Source of the DNA: an uncultured Clostridia bacterium
GTDB taxonomy: Bacteria > Bacillota > Clostridia > Christensenellales > Aristaeellaceae
DNA: 64,000 nt
NCBI GenBank assembly: GCA_947166385.1
Contig: CAMVEB010000019.1
Coordinates: forward strand, 1 to 64,000
Direction: 5' to 3'
Part shown: piece after piece, positions 51,401 through 60,511 of the stretch
Layout of the letters: every line of letters starts with the position of its first letter
How positions within the stretch are numbered: the first letter of the stretch is position 1
Position numbers and translations under genes: made by a program
Notes under the pieces: model-generated
The model's input: the letters and a program-made list of their open reading frames with translations, nothing else
What the model was told of the DNA's origin: nothing
Databases searched by the model: none

Positions 51401-52846
51401 ATGAAAGCACCTTTTTCATCTTATCTCGCGGGGATTGCTCCCGGTCTGAAGGAGCTGGTTTCCCTGCTGCGGAAGCGGTATGACTATGTTTCTGTGCTGT
51501 CCACCGATTCCGTCGGTTTCTCTGTTTCCATCTCCCAGCGGGCAAAATCTGTTGCCCGCCAGAACATGACCACCGAGCGCGGCACGGTCGTTCGGGTATA
51601 CCGGGACGGGCTCTACGCCGAATCCGCGTTCACCGGCTTTGATCCTTCAAAGGCCGCCGAACGGTATGAATCCATTGTCGGGGAGCTGGATGCCCAGCTG
51701 CGCCTTCTGAAAGCCGCCGGTGTCGAGCCTTTTGAGACCGGAATTCTCCCGGATGAGGAGCGCACCGTCTTCGCGGAGATGGAGATGGCCCGCCTTCCCC
51801 AGGCGGAGGAGATTGCCGTTCTGGTGGACAGGCTTTCCTCCGTCTCCGACAGCGGCATGGAGCATGGCAGAGCGAAAGGCCTGACCCTGATTGATTTCCA
51901 GACCCGTGCTTCCTCCACGCATGTCTGTAAATTATTCCTGACGGAAAATCAGGATCTGCGCCAGTCCTATGTCTACAGTGAAGGCATGCTGGCCGCCCTG
52001 GTCGCCGGCAAAGAGCGGACCGACCTGGCCTACGTCTCCCTCTCCGGCCGGAAAGGCCCCGAGCTCTTCGACGATATGGACCGGAGAATTCCGGAAGTCC
52101 TGCGCATCGCCGCCGATCTCGTTTCCGCCGAGCGCGTGGAGCCCGGAGAGTATGAAGTGATTACCGCCCCGGAGGTCACCGGCCTGATCGCCCATGAAGC
52201 CTTCGGCCATGGTGTGGAAATGGATATGTTCGTCAAGGGCCGCGCCCTGGGCGCTGAGTATATCGGAAAGCGTGTCGGTTCCGACAAGGTTACGATGCAC
52301 GAGGGCGCTCTCTGTGCCGAGGATGTGACCTCCTACGCTTTTGATGACGAAGGCACCCCAGCCGGGGATGTGACAGAGATCGACCGCGGCATCCTCCGCG
52401 CCGGCATCTGTGACGCGCTGAGCGCTCTCCGCCTCGGCGTAAAGCCCACCGGCAACGGCAAGCGGCAGAACTTCGCGCACAAGGTCTACACCCGGATGAC
52501 CAACACGGTTTTTGATTCCGGTGAAAGTTCGCTGGAGGAAATGATCGCCTCCATCAAAAAAGGTTATCTTCTCGAAGGCATGCAGTCCGGCATGGAGGAT
52601 CCCAAGCACTGGGGCATCCAGTGCATCCTGGACCGGGGTTATGAAATCATCGACGGCAAGCTCACCGGCAAAGTCGTCTCTCCGCTGGTCATGACCGGTT
52701 ATGTACCGGATCTGCTGGGTTCTGTCTCCATGGTCTCGAAGGACCGCGAGATCTTCGGCGCCGGTTACTGCGGCAAGGGCCATAAGGAATGGGTCAAGGT
52801 CGCCGACGGCGGTCCCTATCTGAAAGCGAAAGTGAGGCTGGGATAA
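51401..52846 (+). CDS. tldD: Metalloprotease TldD
   Basis: A 481-residue TldD. The zinc motif GLIAHEAFGHGVEMDMF is intact, with HExxxH giving the metal ligands, and the MTNTVFDSGESSLEEMI region is conserved. TldD pairs with TldE to form a protease that degrades unfolded peptides and matures some RiPPs (microcin B17 in E. coli). The ATG follows GAAAGGAGAGG. The downstream tldE start overlaps the stop codon by one base. There is no precursor gene adjacent here. Confidence 0.93.
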   Translation: MKAPFSSYLAGIAPGLKELVSLLRKRYDYVSVLSTDSVGFSVSISQRAKSVARQNMTTERGTVVRVYRDGLYAESAFTGFDPSKAAERYESIVGELDAQLRLLKAAGVEPFETGILPDEERTVFAEMEMARLPQAEEIAVLVDRLSSVSDSGMEHGRAKGLTLIDFQTRASSTHVCKLFLTENQDLRQSYVYSEGMLAALVAGKERTDLAYVSLSGRKGPELFDDMDRRIPEVLRIAADLVSAERVEPGEYEVITAPEVTGLIAHEAFGHGVEMDMFVKGRALGAEYIGKRVGSDKVTMHEGALCAEDVTSYAFDDEGTPAGDVTEIDRGILRAGICDALSALRLGVKPTGNGKRQNFAHKVYTRMTNTVFDSGESSLEEMIASIKKGYLLEGMQSGMEDPKHWGIQCILDRGYEIIDGKLTGKVVSPLVMTGYVPDLLGSVSMVSKDREIFGAGYCGKGHKEWVKVADGGPYLKAKVRLG

Positions 52847-54135
52847 TGGCTGAAGGAATGAATACCGCGCTGAATACATTGTTGGATGTCCTGAAATCTT
52901 CCGGGGCTGACGCCTGGGAAGTCTCCGACCGGGAGGAGTCCGGCTGGGAGTTCTATTTCATCCGCCATCGCCTGGACCAGCACCGTGCGAAACAGATCCG
53001 CGCTTTCTCGGTCAAGGTGTATAAAAAGTTTGATGCCTTCCTCGGCTCCGCCACGGCGGAAATTCCCTGCGACGCCTCCGCGGAAGAGATGCGCCGCACG
53101 GTGGATGGTCTCTGTTCCGACGCGTCCTACATCCGCAACCCCTTCTATACGCTGAATCAGCCGAAGCCCGCGGAGGAAAGCGGCGATCCGTCGGCTGAGC
53201 CGGATCTGGAAGCCATCAGCGGAGACTTTATCCGCGCGATGGCCGCCGTTCCCGAAACAGAGACGGAGGACCTGAACAGTTATGAGATCTTCGTCAGCAA
53301 AATCCGTAATCACTTTATGAACAGTGAAGGCATTGATGTCACGGCCGTCTATCCTTCCTCCATGCTGGAGGCGGTGGTCAATGCCCGGCGCGACGGCCAT
53401 GAGATCGAGCTGTACCGGCTCTTCGATTCCGGCTCCTGCAACAGGGAACAGCTGACAGAGGATATTTCCGAAGCCCTGGCTTACGGCCGGGACCGGCTGA
53501 TTACATCGCCCACTCCCGCCCTCGGCAAAATCGATGTCGTCTTCTCGACAGACCCTGCCCGGGAATTGTATAGCTATTTTATCGACCGCCTGAGTACCGG
53601 CATGGTGTACCGCGGCATTTCTGACTGGAAGCCCGGCGATACCGTCGCCCCGCCCACCCTGACGCTGCAGGCAGTAAAATTCCTGCCCAATTCTTCCCGG
53701 AACGCTGCCTACGATGTAGAAGGCGCACCGATCCGCGACCTGACGCTGATTGACAACGGCGTCGCGAAAAGCTACTGGGGCAGCCGTCAGTTCAGCCAGT
53801 ATCTGAAGGTGGAGGATTCCTTCCAGGCTTCCAATTTCAAAGTCACGGGCGGCACGGAGTCCGCGGAAAGCCTGCGCTCAGGCGATTTCCTGGAAGTCGT
53901 CGAGTTCTCTGATTTCCAGTGCGATGCCATCACTGGCGATATTGCCGGCGAAATCCGCCTGGCCTATCTGCATCAGAACGGAAAAGTGACCCCGGTCTGC
54001 GGCGGCTCTGTTTCCGGCAGCATGCCGGAGCTGATCTCCTCCTTCCGTTTCTCGGAGGAGCTCCGCCAGTATGACTGTCTCCAGATCCCCGCTGTCACCC
54101 GTCTTCATGACGTCACCGTCACCGGCGCGGAATAA
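52846..54135 (+). CDS. tldE: Metalloprotease partner TldE (PmbA)
   Basis: A 429-residue PmbA/TldE subunit. The catalytic HExxxH is absent, as is normal for TldE, and the conserved stretch APPTLTLQAVKFLPNSSRNA replaces it. It forms a heterodimer with TldD. The ATG overlaps the tldD stop (TAATGG). An in-frame ATG at 52858 is another possible start. Confidence 0.9.
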   Translation: MAEGMNTALNTLLDVLKSSGADAWEVSDREESGWEFYFIRHRLDQHRAKQIRAFSVKVYKKFDAFLGSATAEIPCDASAEEMRRTVDGLCSDASYIRNPFYTLNQPKPAEESGDPSAEPDLEAISGDFIRAMAAVPETETEDLNSYEIFVSKIRNHFMNSEGIDVTAVYPSSMLEAVVNARRDGHEIELYRLFDSGSCNREQLTEDISEALAYGRDRLITSPTPALGKIDVVFSTDPARELYSYFIDRLSTGMVYRGISDWKPGDTVAPPTLTLQAVKFLPNSSRNAAYDVEGAPIRDLTLIDNGVAKSYWGSRQFSQYLKVEDSFQASNFKVTGGTESAESLRSGDFLEVVEFSDFQCDAITGDIAGEIRLAYLHQNGKVTPVCGGSVSGSMPELISSFRFSEELRQYDCLQIPAVTRLHDVTVTGAE

Positions 54136-54204
54136 GAACGGAACAAGGGGACATTTTCTCCACTAGCTACCCTACCGACAAACGCAAAGAAGGAGGCCAA
54201 CCCC

Positions 54205-55692
54205 ATGCTGAAGGACTTCGAAAAATCAACCCCCGAAGACAAATCCAAACTCAACGACCAGATCAAAGCCCTCCGGGCTCACCTCGTTGCCCAGCAGCAG
54301 CGCATCCGCGAGGGAAAGCTGCCGATCCTCGTCCTGATCGAAGGCTGGTCTGCCGCCGGCAAGGGCAGCCTGATCAAGGAACTGATCAGTGAAATGGATC
54401 CCCGCTTCTACAGCGTCGTCTCCCCGGCTATTCAGCCGGAAAGTGAAGCTCGCTACCCCTTCCTCTATCCCTTCGCAAAGGCCATCCCGGAAAACGGTCA
54501 GGTCGTCTTCCTGGATTCCGGCTGGATGGAAAGCGCCGTCCGCAAAAAGCTCCGCCTGGAGATCACACAGGACGAGTACAAACGCCGGATCCGCATGATC
54601 AACGAGTTTGAGCGCCAGCTGCGCGACGGCGGCTACCTGGTCCTGAAGATCTTCCTGCATATCGGTAAGCAGGAACAGCATCAGCGCCTGGAATCCCTGA
54701 CTTCCAACCCGGATACCGACTGGCGTGTCACGAAGGACGATCTCTGGCAGCACCAGGAGTACGCCCAGTTCATGAAGGCCTACGGCGATTTCATGGACAA
54801 AACCCAGGAGGCGGTTCCGTGGCAGGTTCTCGACGGCCAGCGCGGCAAGACTGCGGTTCGGGATGCCCTGAAGCTCCTTGTGAATAAAACGGATAAGGCT
54901 CTCGAAAAGGGCCGCTATATCGGCGAACCCTTTGAGGAGAAGTTCCCGCTCCTCTCCATGCCGAAGCTGAAGGATGTGGATCTCTCCCCCTGCATCCCGG
55001 AGGAGGATTATAAGAAAGAGCTGAAAAAACTGCAGGCCAGGCTTGCTGACCTGCACAATAAGATCTACCGCAAAAAGATCCCCGTGATCCTCTGCTATGA
55101 GGGCTGGGACGCCGCCGGCAAGGGTGGCAACATCCGCCGCGTCGCCTACCCGCTGGATCCCCGCGGCGTCGATGTGCATCCCATCGCCTCCCCCGAACCC
55201 CATGAGCTGAACCGCCAGTACCTCTGGCGTTTCTGGACCCGTCTTCCCCGCTCAGGCCATATCTGTATCTTTGACCGCACCTGGTACGGCCGTGTCATGG
55301 TGGAACGCCTGGAAGGCTTCTGTACCGAGAAGGACTGGCAGCGCGCCTACAATGAGATCAACGAGTTTGAGCGCCAGTTGACGGACTGGGGTGCCGTCCT
55401 CCTGAAGTTCTGGATCCATATCGATTCCGATACCCAGCTTGCCCGTTTCACCGACCGCCAGAACACTCCGGAAAAGCAGTGGAAGATCACCGATGAAGAC
55501 TGGCGCAACCGCGAAAAGTGGCCCCAGTATGAAGTTGCGGTCGATGAAATGATCCAGAAGACCAGCACCAAAAACGCCCCCTGGTACATCATCGAGTCCA
55601 ATGACAAGAAATACGCCCGCCTCAAGACCCTGAAGATCATCATCAAAGCCCTCGAAAAAGCCTGCGATGAATCCTTCGCCAGACAATTCTGA
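54205..55692 (+). CDS. pap: Two-domain polyphosphate kinase 2 (polyphosphate:AMP phosphotransferase)
   Basis: A 495-residue two-domain PPK2 of the PAP class. Both domains have Walker A loops: LVLIEGWSAAGKGSLIKELI (about 45-60) and VILCYEGWDAAGKGGNIRRV (about 295-312). The C-terminal domain also has a complete Walker B and lid (ICIFDRTWYGRVMVERLEGF), while the N-terminal one has VVFLDSGWM and lacks the RTWY feature. The C-terminal copy is therefore probably the active one. The enzyme uses polyphosphate to phosphorylate AMP to ADP. The ATG follows AGGAGG. Confidence 0.93.
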   Translation: MLKDFEKSTPEDKSKLNDQIKALRAHLVAQQQRIREGKLPILVLIEGWSAAGKGSLIKELISEMDPRFYSVVSPAIQPESEARYPFLYPFAKAIPENGQVVFLDSGWMESAVRKKLRLEITQDEYKRRIRMINEFERQLRDGGYLVLKIFLHIGKQEQHQRLESLTSNPDTDWRVTKDDLWQHQEYAQFMKAYGDFMDKTQEAVPWQVLDGQRGKTAVRDALKLLVNKTDKALEKGRYIGEPFEEKFPLLSMPKLKDVDLSPCIPEEDYKKELKKLQARLADLHNKIYRKKIPVILCYEGWDAAGKGGNIRRVAYPLDPRGVDVHPIASPEPHELNRQYLWRFWTRLPRSGHICIFDRTWYGRVMVERLEGFCTEKDWQRAYNEINEFERQLTDWGAVLLKFWIHIDSDTQLARFTDRQNTPEKQWKITDEDWRNREKWPQYEVAVDEMIQKTSTKNAPWYIIESNDKKYARLKTLKIIIKALEKACDESFARQF

Positions 55693-55726
55693 TGAAGTGT
55701 CATCCTGAGCGCAGCGGATGATCATA

Positions 55727-55774
55727 AAATGGACGGTTCTGCCTGTTTCACCGTAACAGCTGAACCGTCCATTT
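55727..55774. terminator. Perfect 13-bp inverted repeat between convergent genes
   Basis: AAATGGACGGTTC, a 22-base loop, GAACCGTCCATTT. It lies between the convergent pap and the secreted-protein gene and may serve both as a terminator. In the minus direction it is followed by T-containing sequence but no strong T-run. Confidence 0.6.
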
Positions 55775-55777
55775 GCT

Positions 55778-56449
55778 TTACTCTTCTGTCGCCAAAAACT
55801 CCGAATATCCGGGAAGCAGATACCGTGTCTCCACTGACCCGTCTTCCCCGGTCACGGTCATCCGCAAAAACGCGTCCGCTTGCATCTCCAGCTTCACGGC
55901 AGCGCCTTCATTCTCCCCGTTCAGCCCGCCATTCTCGAAAGTCATTCGCACCAGTACATCCCGGAATGCCGGTCCGCCCAGGATCACGCTGTTCCCTTCA
56001 ATGTATAAATCCGTCCTGTCATGCATCGTCATAGCCGGCACCGCTGTTCCGCCGACATCCACAAACGCGCACTGCCAATATCCGGCATAAAGTTCCCCGG
56101 GCAGCTCCCCGTTGACTTCCGCCGGCTGATAGTAATTACTGTCCTGTTCCCGGCCAAAGAATACCATCGAGTCTGCCCATTTCAGCTTGTCTCCCAGGAT
56201 CAGCACCTCCGGCGGCTCCTCCCCGTCCAGACAGATGAACCCGCCTTCCTGTTCCTCCCAGGTGCCGTCCACCGGCTCCTCTCCCGGGAACTGCAGGGAA
56301 TATCCCCCGTCTTCATTCAGGTTCATTGCAATCGGTATTCCGTCCAGGTCTGCGTACCACACACCGGTCAGAGAGGTTTCTTCTGCCTGTACCGGCATGA
56401 ATGCCATCAAAAGGATACAGGATAATATCAGCGCAATTCTATTTTTCAT
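55778..56449 (-). CDS. Secreted protein of unknown function (223 aa)
   Basis: The protein has a signal peptide (ALILSCILLMAFMPVQA) and a 195-residue acidic beta-rich domain (TGVWYADLDGIPIAMNL, DGTWEEQEGGFICL, VRMTFENGGLNG). This resembles lipocalin-like or META-like secreted domains by eye, without certain homology. The ATG at 56449 follows AGAGGAG. Confidence 0.75.
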   Translation of the reverse strand: MKNRIALILSCILLMAFMPVQAEETSLTGVWYADLDGIPIAMNLNEDGGYSLQFPGEEPVDGTWEEQEGGFICLDGEEPPEVLILGDKLKWADSMVFFGREQDSNYYQPAEVNGELPGELYAGYWQCAFVDVGGTAVPAMTMHDRTDLYIEGNSVILGGPAFRDVLVRMTFENGGLNGENEGAAVKLEMQADAFLRMTVTGEDGSVETRYLLPGYSEFLATEE

Positions 56450-56514
56450 ATTGGATACTCCTCTCAGCATGGAATAATACGAGAATAAAGCGATATTTCA
56501 TTTGATCTCTGAAA

Positions 56515-59500
56515 CTAATATATTTCTGATACAAACGGAGTTCCTGCTGAATCAATGACGATCAGATAATACTCTGCATGAAAATCCTGCGAAACCCATC
56601 TTCCATTATCATATACTGGTGTAGTGTATTTATCTTTGACGTATACTTCATATTCTCCTGGTTCATAGATAATTATTTGCTTTTCTTTCACTTCAGCATA
56701 TTCCCATTTGTTATTTTGATCTCTTTCACCTGTTTCGACATGGGCCATAATAGAAACTTTGTAAGGTGGTACTCCGCCTCGTATTTCATATTTCATACGT
56801 GACACAGTAGAATCATGACCTGTCATTCCGTTGATTTTTGCGCTTAATTCGTATTTCACTTCAGCTTCATGACTGTTCGTGCTTTCTCCGGTGTCAGCAT
56901 TAATTGCCTTGCAATAGTATACTCCGATTGCTGTAGCATTGTATTCCGATCCGGTTCCTGCTGAATACCAGCCACCGCTGGATAAATCTCTTTTAAACCA
57001 CACATATTTGATGTTTTGATCGTCTCCGCTGCCGGTAATGGCTTTGCAGGAGATGATCGTACTGACAGATCCGTCTTGATACACTAATAATGCATCTGAC
57101 GGTTGATCAACAATAATCGGTTTTGAACTGGTATATGTAACTTCAATCTCAGTGGTATCCATCTCGCCGTTATTGTCTGTCACCGTAATTCGGGAAGTGG
57201 CCGGTCGTATGTGAGTAATTACAAACCCTTTTTCATTGGATGTCTTTTCACGTCGATCACTGAAACTGTCACTTCCGATTTCTTTCCATTCCCATTCGTA
57301 AACGTATGGTGGGGTACCGCCGTCTATGATAAACCAAATGTTATACCTCCCGTCTAAATCATTAATCTCTATATCTTTTGACTGCTTAACAAAATGAACA
57401 GATTGATAACCATTCACAATGGCCGTATCCGAATAAGCATAATTTCCTTCTGCATCCTCCACATAAATGTCACACCAGCCGCCCTCGGTGACAGTGAACG
57501 TGCAGTTCCCATCTGGCATCTCTTTAACCTGATTGTAATCCGTATCGGTATGAAGCAGGTTGAACGTATAAGGTGCTTTTCCGCCTTCCACGGCGATAGT
57601 CAGATCAATTCCGCCGTCTTTTGAAAGATCTCCGCCCTGCGGCTGCTGGGTAATCGACAGTCCTCGGTACGTATAGCTCGTTGTAGCGTATACAGAATTC
57701 CCGATATAATCAGTACAGACACAATAATAGCTCTTTTGCTCGCCGATTTCCCCGCTGGTCACTTCAGTGGTATAAAACCCTGTTTCATCAATTGTCGTCG
57801 GAACCGGAGCGCTGCCGTCCGCTCTCGTGGACCAGGTCACCGTATAAGGCGGAACACCGCCGAGAAAGAAGGCCTTGAATGTTGCTTTCTCTCCCTTGCG
57901 CAGGGAAACGGGTGCGGTGTACGATCCAACCTGCAAGGGTTCCGCGTCATAAACAGCAACTCGATCCGACCAGACGGACTGCTCATTGGCATCGACGACA
58001 ACGCAGACAATAGTCGTTCCTGCAGGAACACCGGCAGCAGCCGGATCAAAGTTTTCTGTCATAGGAGCACCCGCGATCATGTCAGCCGTTCCGCCGTTGA
58101 CAATACTCCACCGGTACTCATATGGCGCTTTGCCGCCTTCTGCCCGGCAGATCATGCTTTCGCCATTGCGGAGATTGGCGTTCTTGGGTTGTTCAGAAAC
58201 ACAGAGTGCGCGGTAAACCTGAGCGGTATCAGAGATGACTTCATGGTAATCCCGGTCCCGGATAATGCAGTAGTATTTTCCGGCGCTTCGAGCATAATAG
58301 GTGTTTTCGTTGTCTCCGACAGTCCTGTCAAATCCTTTCTTCCCGATGCGGAAAGAATGATGCCACTCATAAGTGTATGGCGGCCGGCCGCCTTCTGCTT
58401 CCACAGACAGCTCATATGCGCCGATCGTTCCGTCCATCGTACCGCTTGCCGGCTGAGTCACGATATGCAGTTCTGTATCTTCCGTTTCGCCTCCCGGAGG
58501 ATCCCCGCGCAGCAGGCTCATAAAGTCAGCCGGAGTATCAGTCTCTTCCTTCATCTTCACCGGAATTTCTTCCGTCTTCGTATGGCTTGGATCCCGCCGG
58601 CAGGTATAGAGCATTTCGCCCGGCTCAAGATACCCCGCTTCCTTCGTGACGACGCCCTCATCCCAGTCGTGACCTTGGGCAGGAATGGCTTCCTGGTTCT
58701 TCAGGATCTCCCCGCACCTCGTGCACTTTTCCCCGTTGCTCAGTCCCGTTTTTTCACAGGTCGCCGGATATCCCCAGATCGTCTCCGGCATGTGTCCCTT
58801 GGCCTTGATTTTCTGTTGCTCTCTGATGACTGCACCACAGACCTTGCAGACAGCTCCTTCCGTCAGTCCGGCTTCTGTGCAGGTTGCTTCCTTCCCCGGA
58901 AGCTTTTTCTCCTTATGCCCCTTGGCTGGAATGGATTTCTGTTTTTCCAGGATCGTGCCGCAGACGGAGCACTTTACCCCCGGTGTTTTTCCTTTTTCAG
59001 TACAGGTCGCGTCTTTCCCGGGGATCGTCTCCCGCTGGTGACCCTTTGCGGGAAGGTATTCATAGTCGGTTTCGTAGCACCTAGTACAGGTGTAGGTGAT
59101 AACTCCCTGCTCGGTACATGTCGGCTGCCGGGTGGTGGAACCGCCGTCCCATGCATGTCCCAGCACCGCCACATCCTTCTGTTCCGTCAGAATGGTGCCG
59201 CAGACGGAACACTTGCTGCCCTCCGTCTTACCGCCTGCCGTGCAGGTCGCCGCTACCGCGGGAATCACAGTCGGCTTGTGTCCCGTTGCCGGAATGCTCT
59301 CCGTCTGGGTATCCCCGCAACGACTGCAGATTCTCGTCTTCACTCCGTCACCGGTACAGGTCGGCGCCGTAACAGTTTCAACATAGGAATGCCCCAGGGC
59401 CGGGATTTCTGTAACAAAGGTTAGACTGCACATGGTGCATGTCTCTTCAATGAATCCATCTTCTGTGCAGGTTGCCTCTTCTCTTTGCGTTACCGTCTTC

Positions 59501-59607
59501 TCCCGATGCTCACAATTCTCCGGGAGCATGGCCTGCGATACAATCGGCAAACAGAGCAGCAGTAAAACAACCAGTGAAAAATAAAGTCCCCTCAGTCTCC
59601 TTCTCAT
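56515..59607 (-). CDS. Large secreted protein with Cys-rich repeats and Ig/PKD-like repeats
   Basis: A 1030-residue protein. After the signal peptide (LYFSLVVLLLLCLPIVSQAM) come about seven tandem repeats of 40-45 residues with the pattern ATCTExG, CxxCGxIL and IPAxGH, each with four Cys that could bind metal or form disulfides. From about residue 370, Ig/PKD-like repeats follow, each centred on a GGxPPY[T/K]YxW motif (GGRPPYTYEWHHSFR, GGKAPYEYRWSI, GGVPPYTVTWS, GGTPPYVYEWEW). No enzymatic domain is seen. The overall shape is that of a surface adhesin or fibre. The start at 59607 follows AGGAGG. Confidence 0.82.
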   Translation of the reverse strand: MRRRLRGLYFSLVVLLLLCLPIVSQAMLPENCEHREKTVTQREEATCTEDGFIEETCTMCSLTFVTEIPALGHSYVETVTAPTCTGDGVKTRICSRCGDTQTESIPATGHKPTVIPAVAATCTAGGKTEGSKCSVCGTILTEQKDVAVLGHAWDGGSTTRQPTCTEQGVITYTCTRCYETDYEYLPAKGHQRETIPGKDATCTEKGKTPGVKCSVCGTILEKQKSIPAKGHKEKKLPGKEATCTEAGLTEGAVCKVCGAVIREQQKIKAKGHMPETIWGYPATCEKTGLSNGEKCTRCGEILKNQEAIPAQGHDWDEGVVTKEAGYLEPGEMLYTCRRDPSHTKTEEIPVKMKEETDTPADFMSLLRGDPPGGETEDTELHIVTQPASGTMDGTIGAYELSVEAEGGRPPYTYEWHHSFRIGKKGFDRTVGDNENTYYARSAGKYYCIIRDRDYHEVISDTAQVYRALCVSEQPKNANLRNGESMICRAEGGKAPYEYRWSIVNGGTADMIAGAPMTENFDPAAAGVPAGTTIVCVVVDANEQSVWSDRVAVYDAEPLQVGSYTAPVSLRKGEKATFKAFFLGGVPPYTVTWSTRADGSAPVPTTIDETGFYTTEVTSGEIGEQKSYYCVCTDYIGNSVYATTSYTYRGLSITQQPQGGDLSKDGGIDLTIAVEGGKAPYTFNLLHTDTDYNQVKEMPDGNCTFTVTEGGWCDIYVEDAEGNYAYSDTAIVNGYQSVHFVKQSKDIEINDLDGRYNIWFIIDGGTPPYVYEWEWKEIGSDSFSDRREKTSNEKGFVITHIRPATSRITVTDNNGEMDTTEIEVTYTSSKPIIVDQPSDALLVYQDGSVSTIISCKAITGSGDDQNIKYVWFKRDLSSGGWYSAGTGSEYNATAIGVYYCKAINADTGESTNSHEAEVKYELSAKINGMTGHDSTVSRMKYEIRGGVPPYKVSIMAHVETGERDQNNKWEYAEVKEKQIIIYEPGEYEVYVKDKYTTPVYDNGRWVSQDFHAEYYLIVIDSAGTPFVSEIY

Positions 59608-59666
59608 ATTCTTCCTCCTCCTGTTTTCACCCTGTCCGGGTTTCTCCTCCGTTTCCCTATCCTCTA

Positions 59667-60323
59667 TCACTCTGACCTTTTTCCTTTTCGGTCTTCCTCA
59701 CTGACCACCAGTCCCAGCGCTTTGGCGTTCATCGCCAGGTCCAGTCGGCTGTCATATCCGGTCTTTTCCATGATGTTCTGAATATGCCGCTTGACAGTAT
59801 TCGGGGAGATGCTCAGTCTTTCTGCAATCTCCTCATTCATGAGACCGCCGGTCAGCTCCCTCAGCACATCCAGTTCCCGTTCCGTCAGGTCGGCCCTCGT
59901 CACATTCCCGAATGGAACTTTCGGCGTGTCCCCGGGATAAACTGATTCCCCGTTCATCGTTCGGTCCATCAGCTCGATCAGGCTGTGCTCGTCATACTCC
60001 TTGTACCAGAAGCTTTCCACCCCGATCTTCCTGGCCTTCTCCTCCCAGCTGGTTTCCGAGGAGGATGTTGTCAGGATGATCTTAATCTCCGGATGTTTCC
60101 GCTTGATTTCCCCGGCAGCGGTCAGTCCGTCTACCCCGTCCTGCATCATCACATCCAGGATCAGCAGATCGGTTTCATGCCCATCCACGTATGCGACAGC
60201 CTCCCGAGCTGTCCGCAGTCCGGCCAGCAGCTGATACCGGAGCGCTGCCCGGACATACAGTTCAAAAAAGCCCCGGGAGATATTCTGGTCATCCGCGACC
60301 ACCACCCGAATCCGGTTCTCCAA
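59667..60323 (-). CDS. NarL/LuxR-type response regulator
   Basis: A 218-residue regulator with a CheY-like receiver (VVVADDQNISRGFFELYVRA, LLILDVMMQDGVDG with the phosphoacceptor Asp) and a LuxR helix-turn-helix at residues 150-210 (TERELDVLRELTGGLMNEEI, NTVKRHIQNIMEKTGY). The start is TTG at 60323 behind GAAGGGGGTGA. It follows the histidine-kinase gene after a gap of about 190 bases and probably ends the same sensor pathway. Confidence 0.92.
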   Translation of the reverse strand: MENRIRVVVADDQNISRGFFELYVRAALRYQLLAGLRTAREAVAYVDGHETDLLILDVMMQDGVDGLTAAGEIKRKHPEIKIILTTSSSETSWEEKARKIGVESFWYKEYDEHSLIELMDRTMNGESVYPGDTPKVPFGNVTRADLTERELDVLRELTGGLMNEEIAERLSISPNTVKRHIQNIMEKTGYDSRLDLAMNAKALGLVVSEEDRKGKRSE

Positions 60324-60511
60324 TGCCTGTCACCCCCTTCGCCGGGTTGTAACTGCCCGCTGACTATGTCCGAGTTTTCTTCCAGATCTTATTGTATCCA
60401 GGATTTCCCAGTCTGTATATCACCTGTTTGTACCATTTTCGGAAAAAGCACAAATCAAAAAAAGACAGAATCCCGTTTCGCGCAATCGCGGAACAGAATT
60501 CCTGTCCTCTG

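Noticed and set aside
57736-59424. Plus-strand frame opposite the Cys-repeat protein
   Set aside because: It mirrors the repeats on the other strand. No start signal, and its composition is unlike a real protein.
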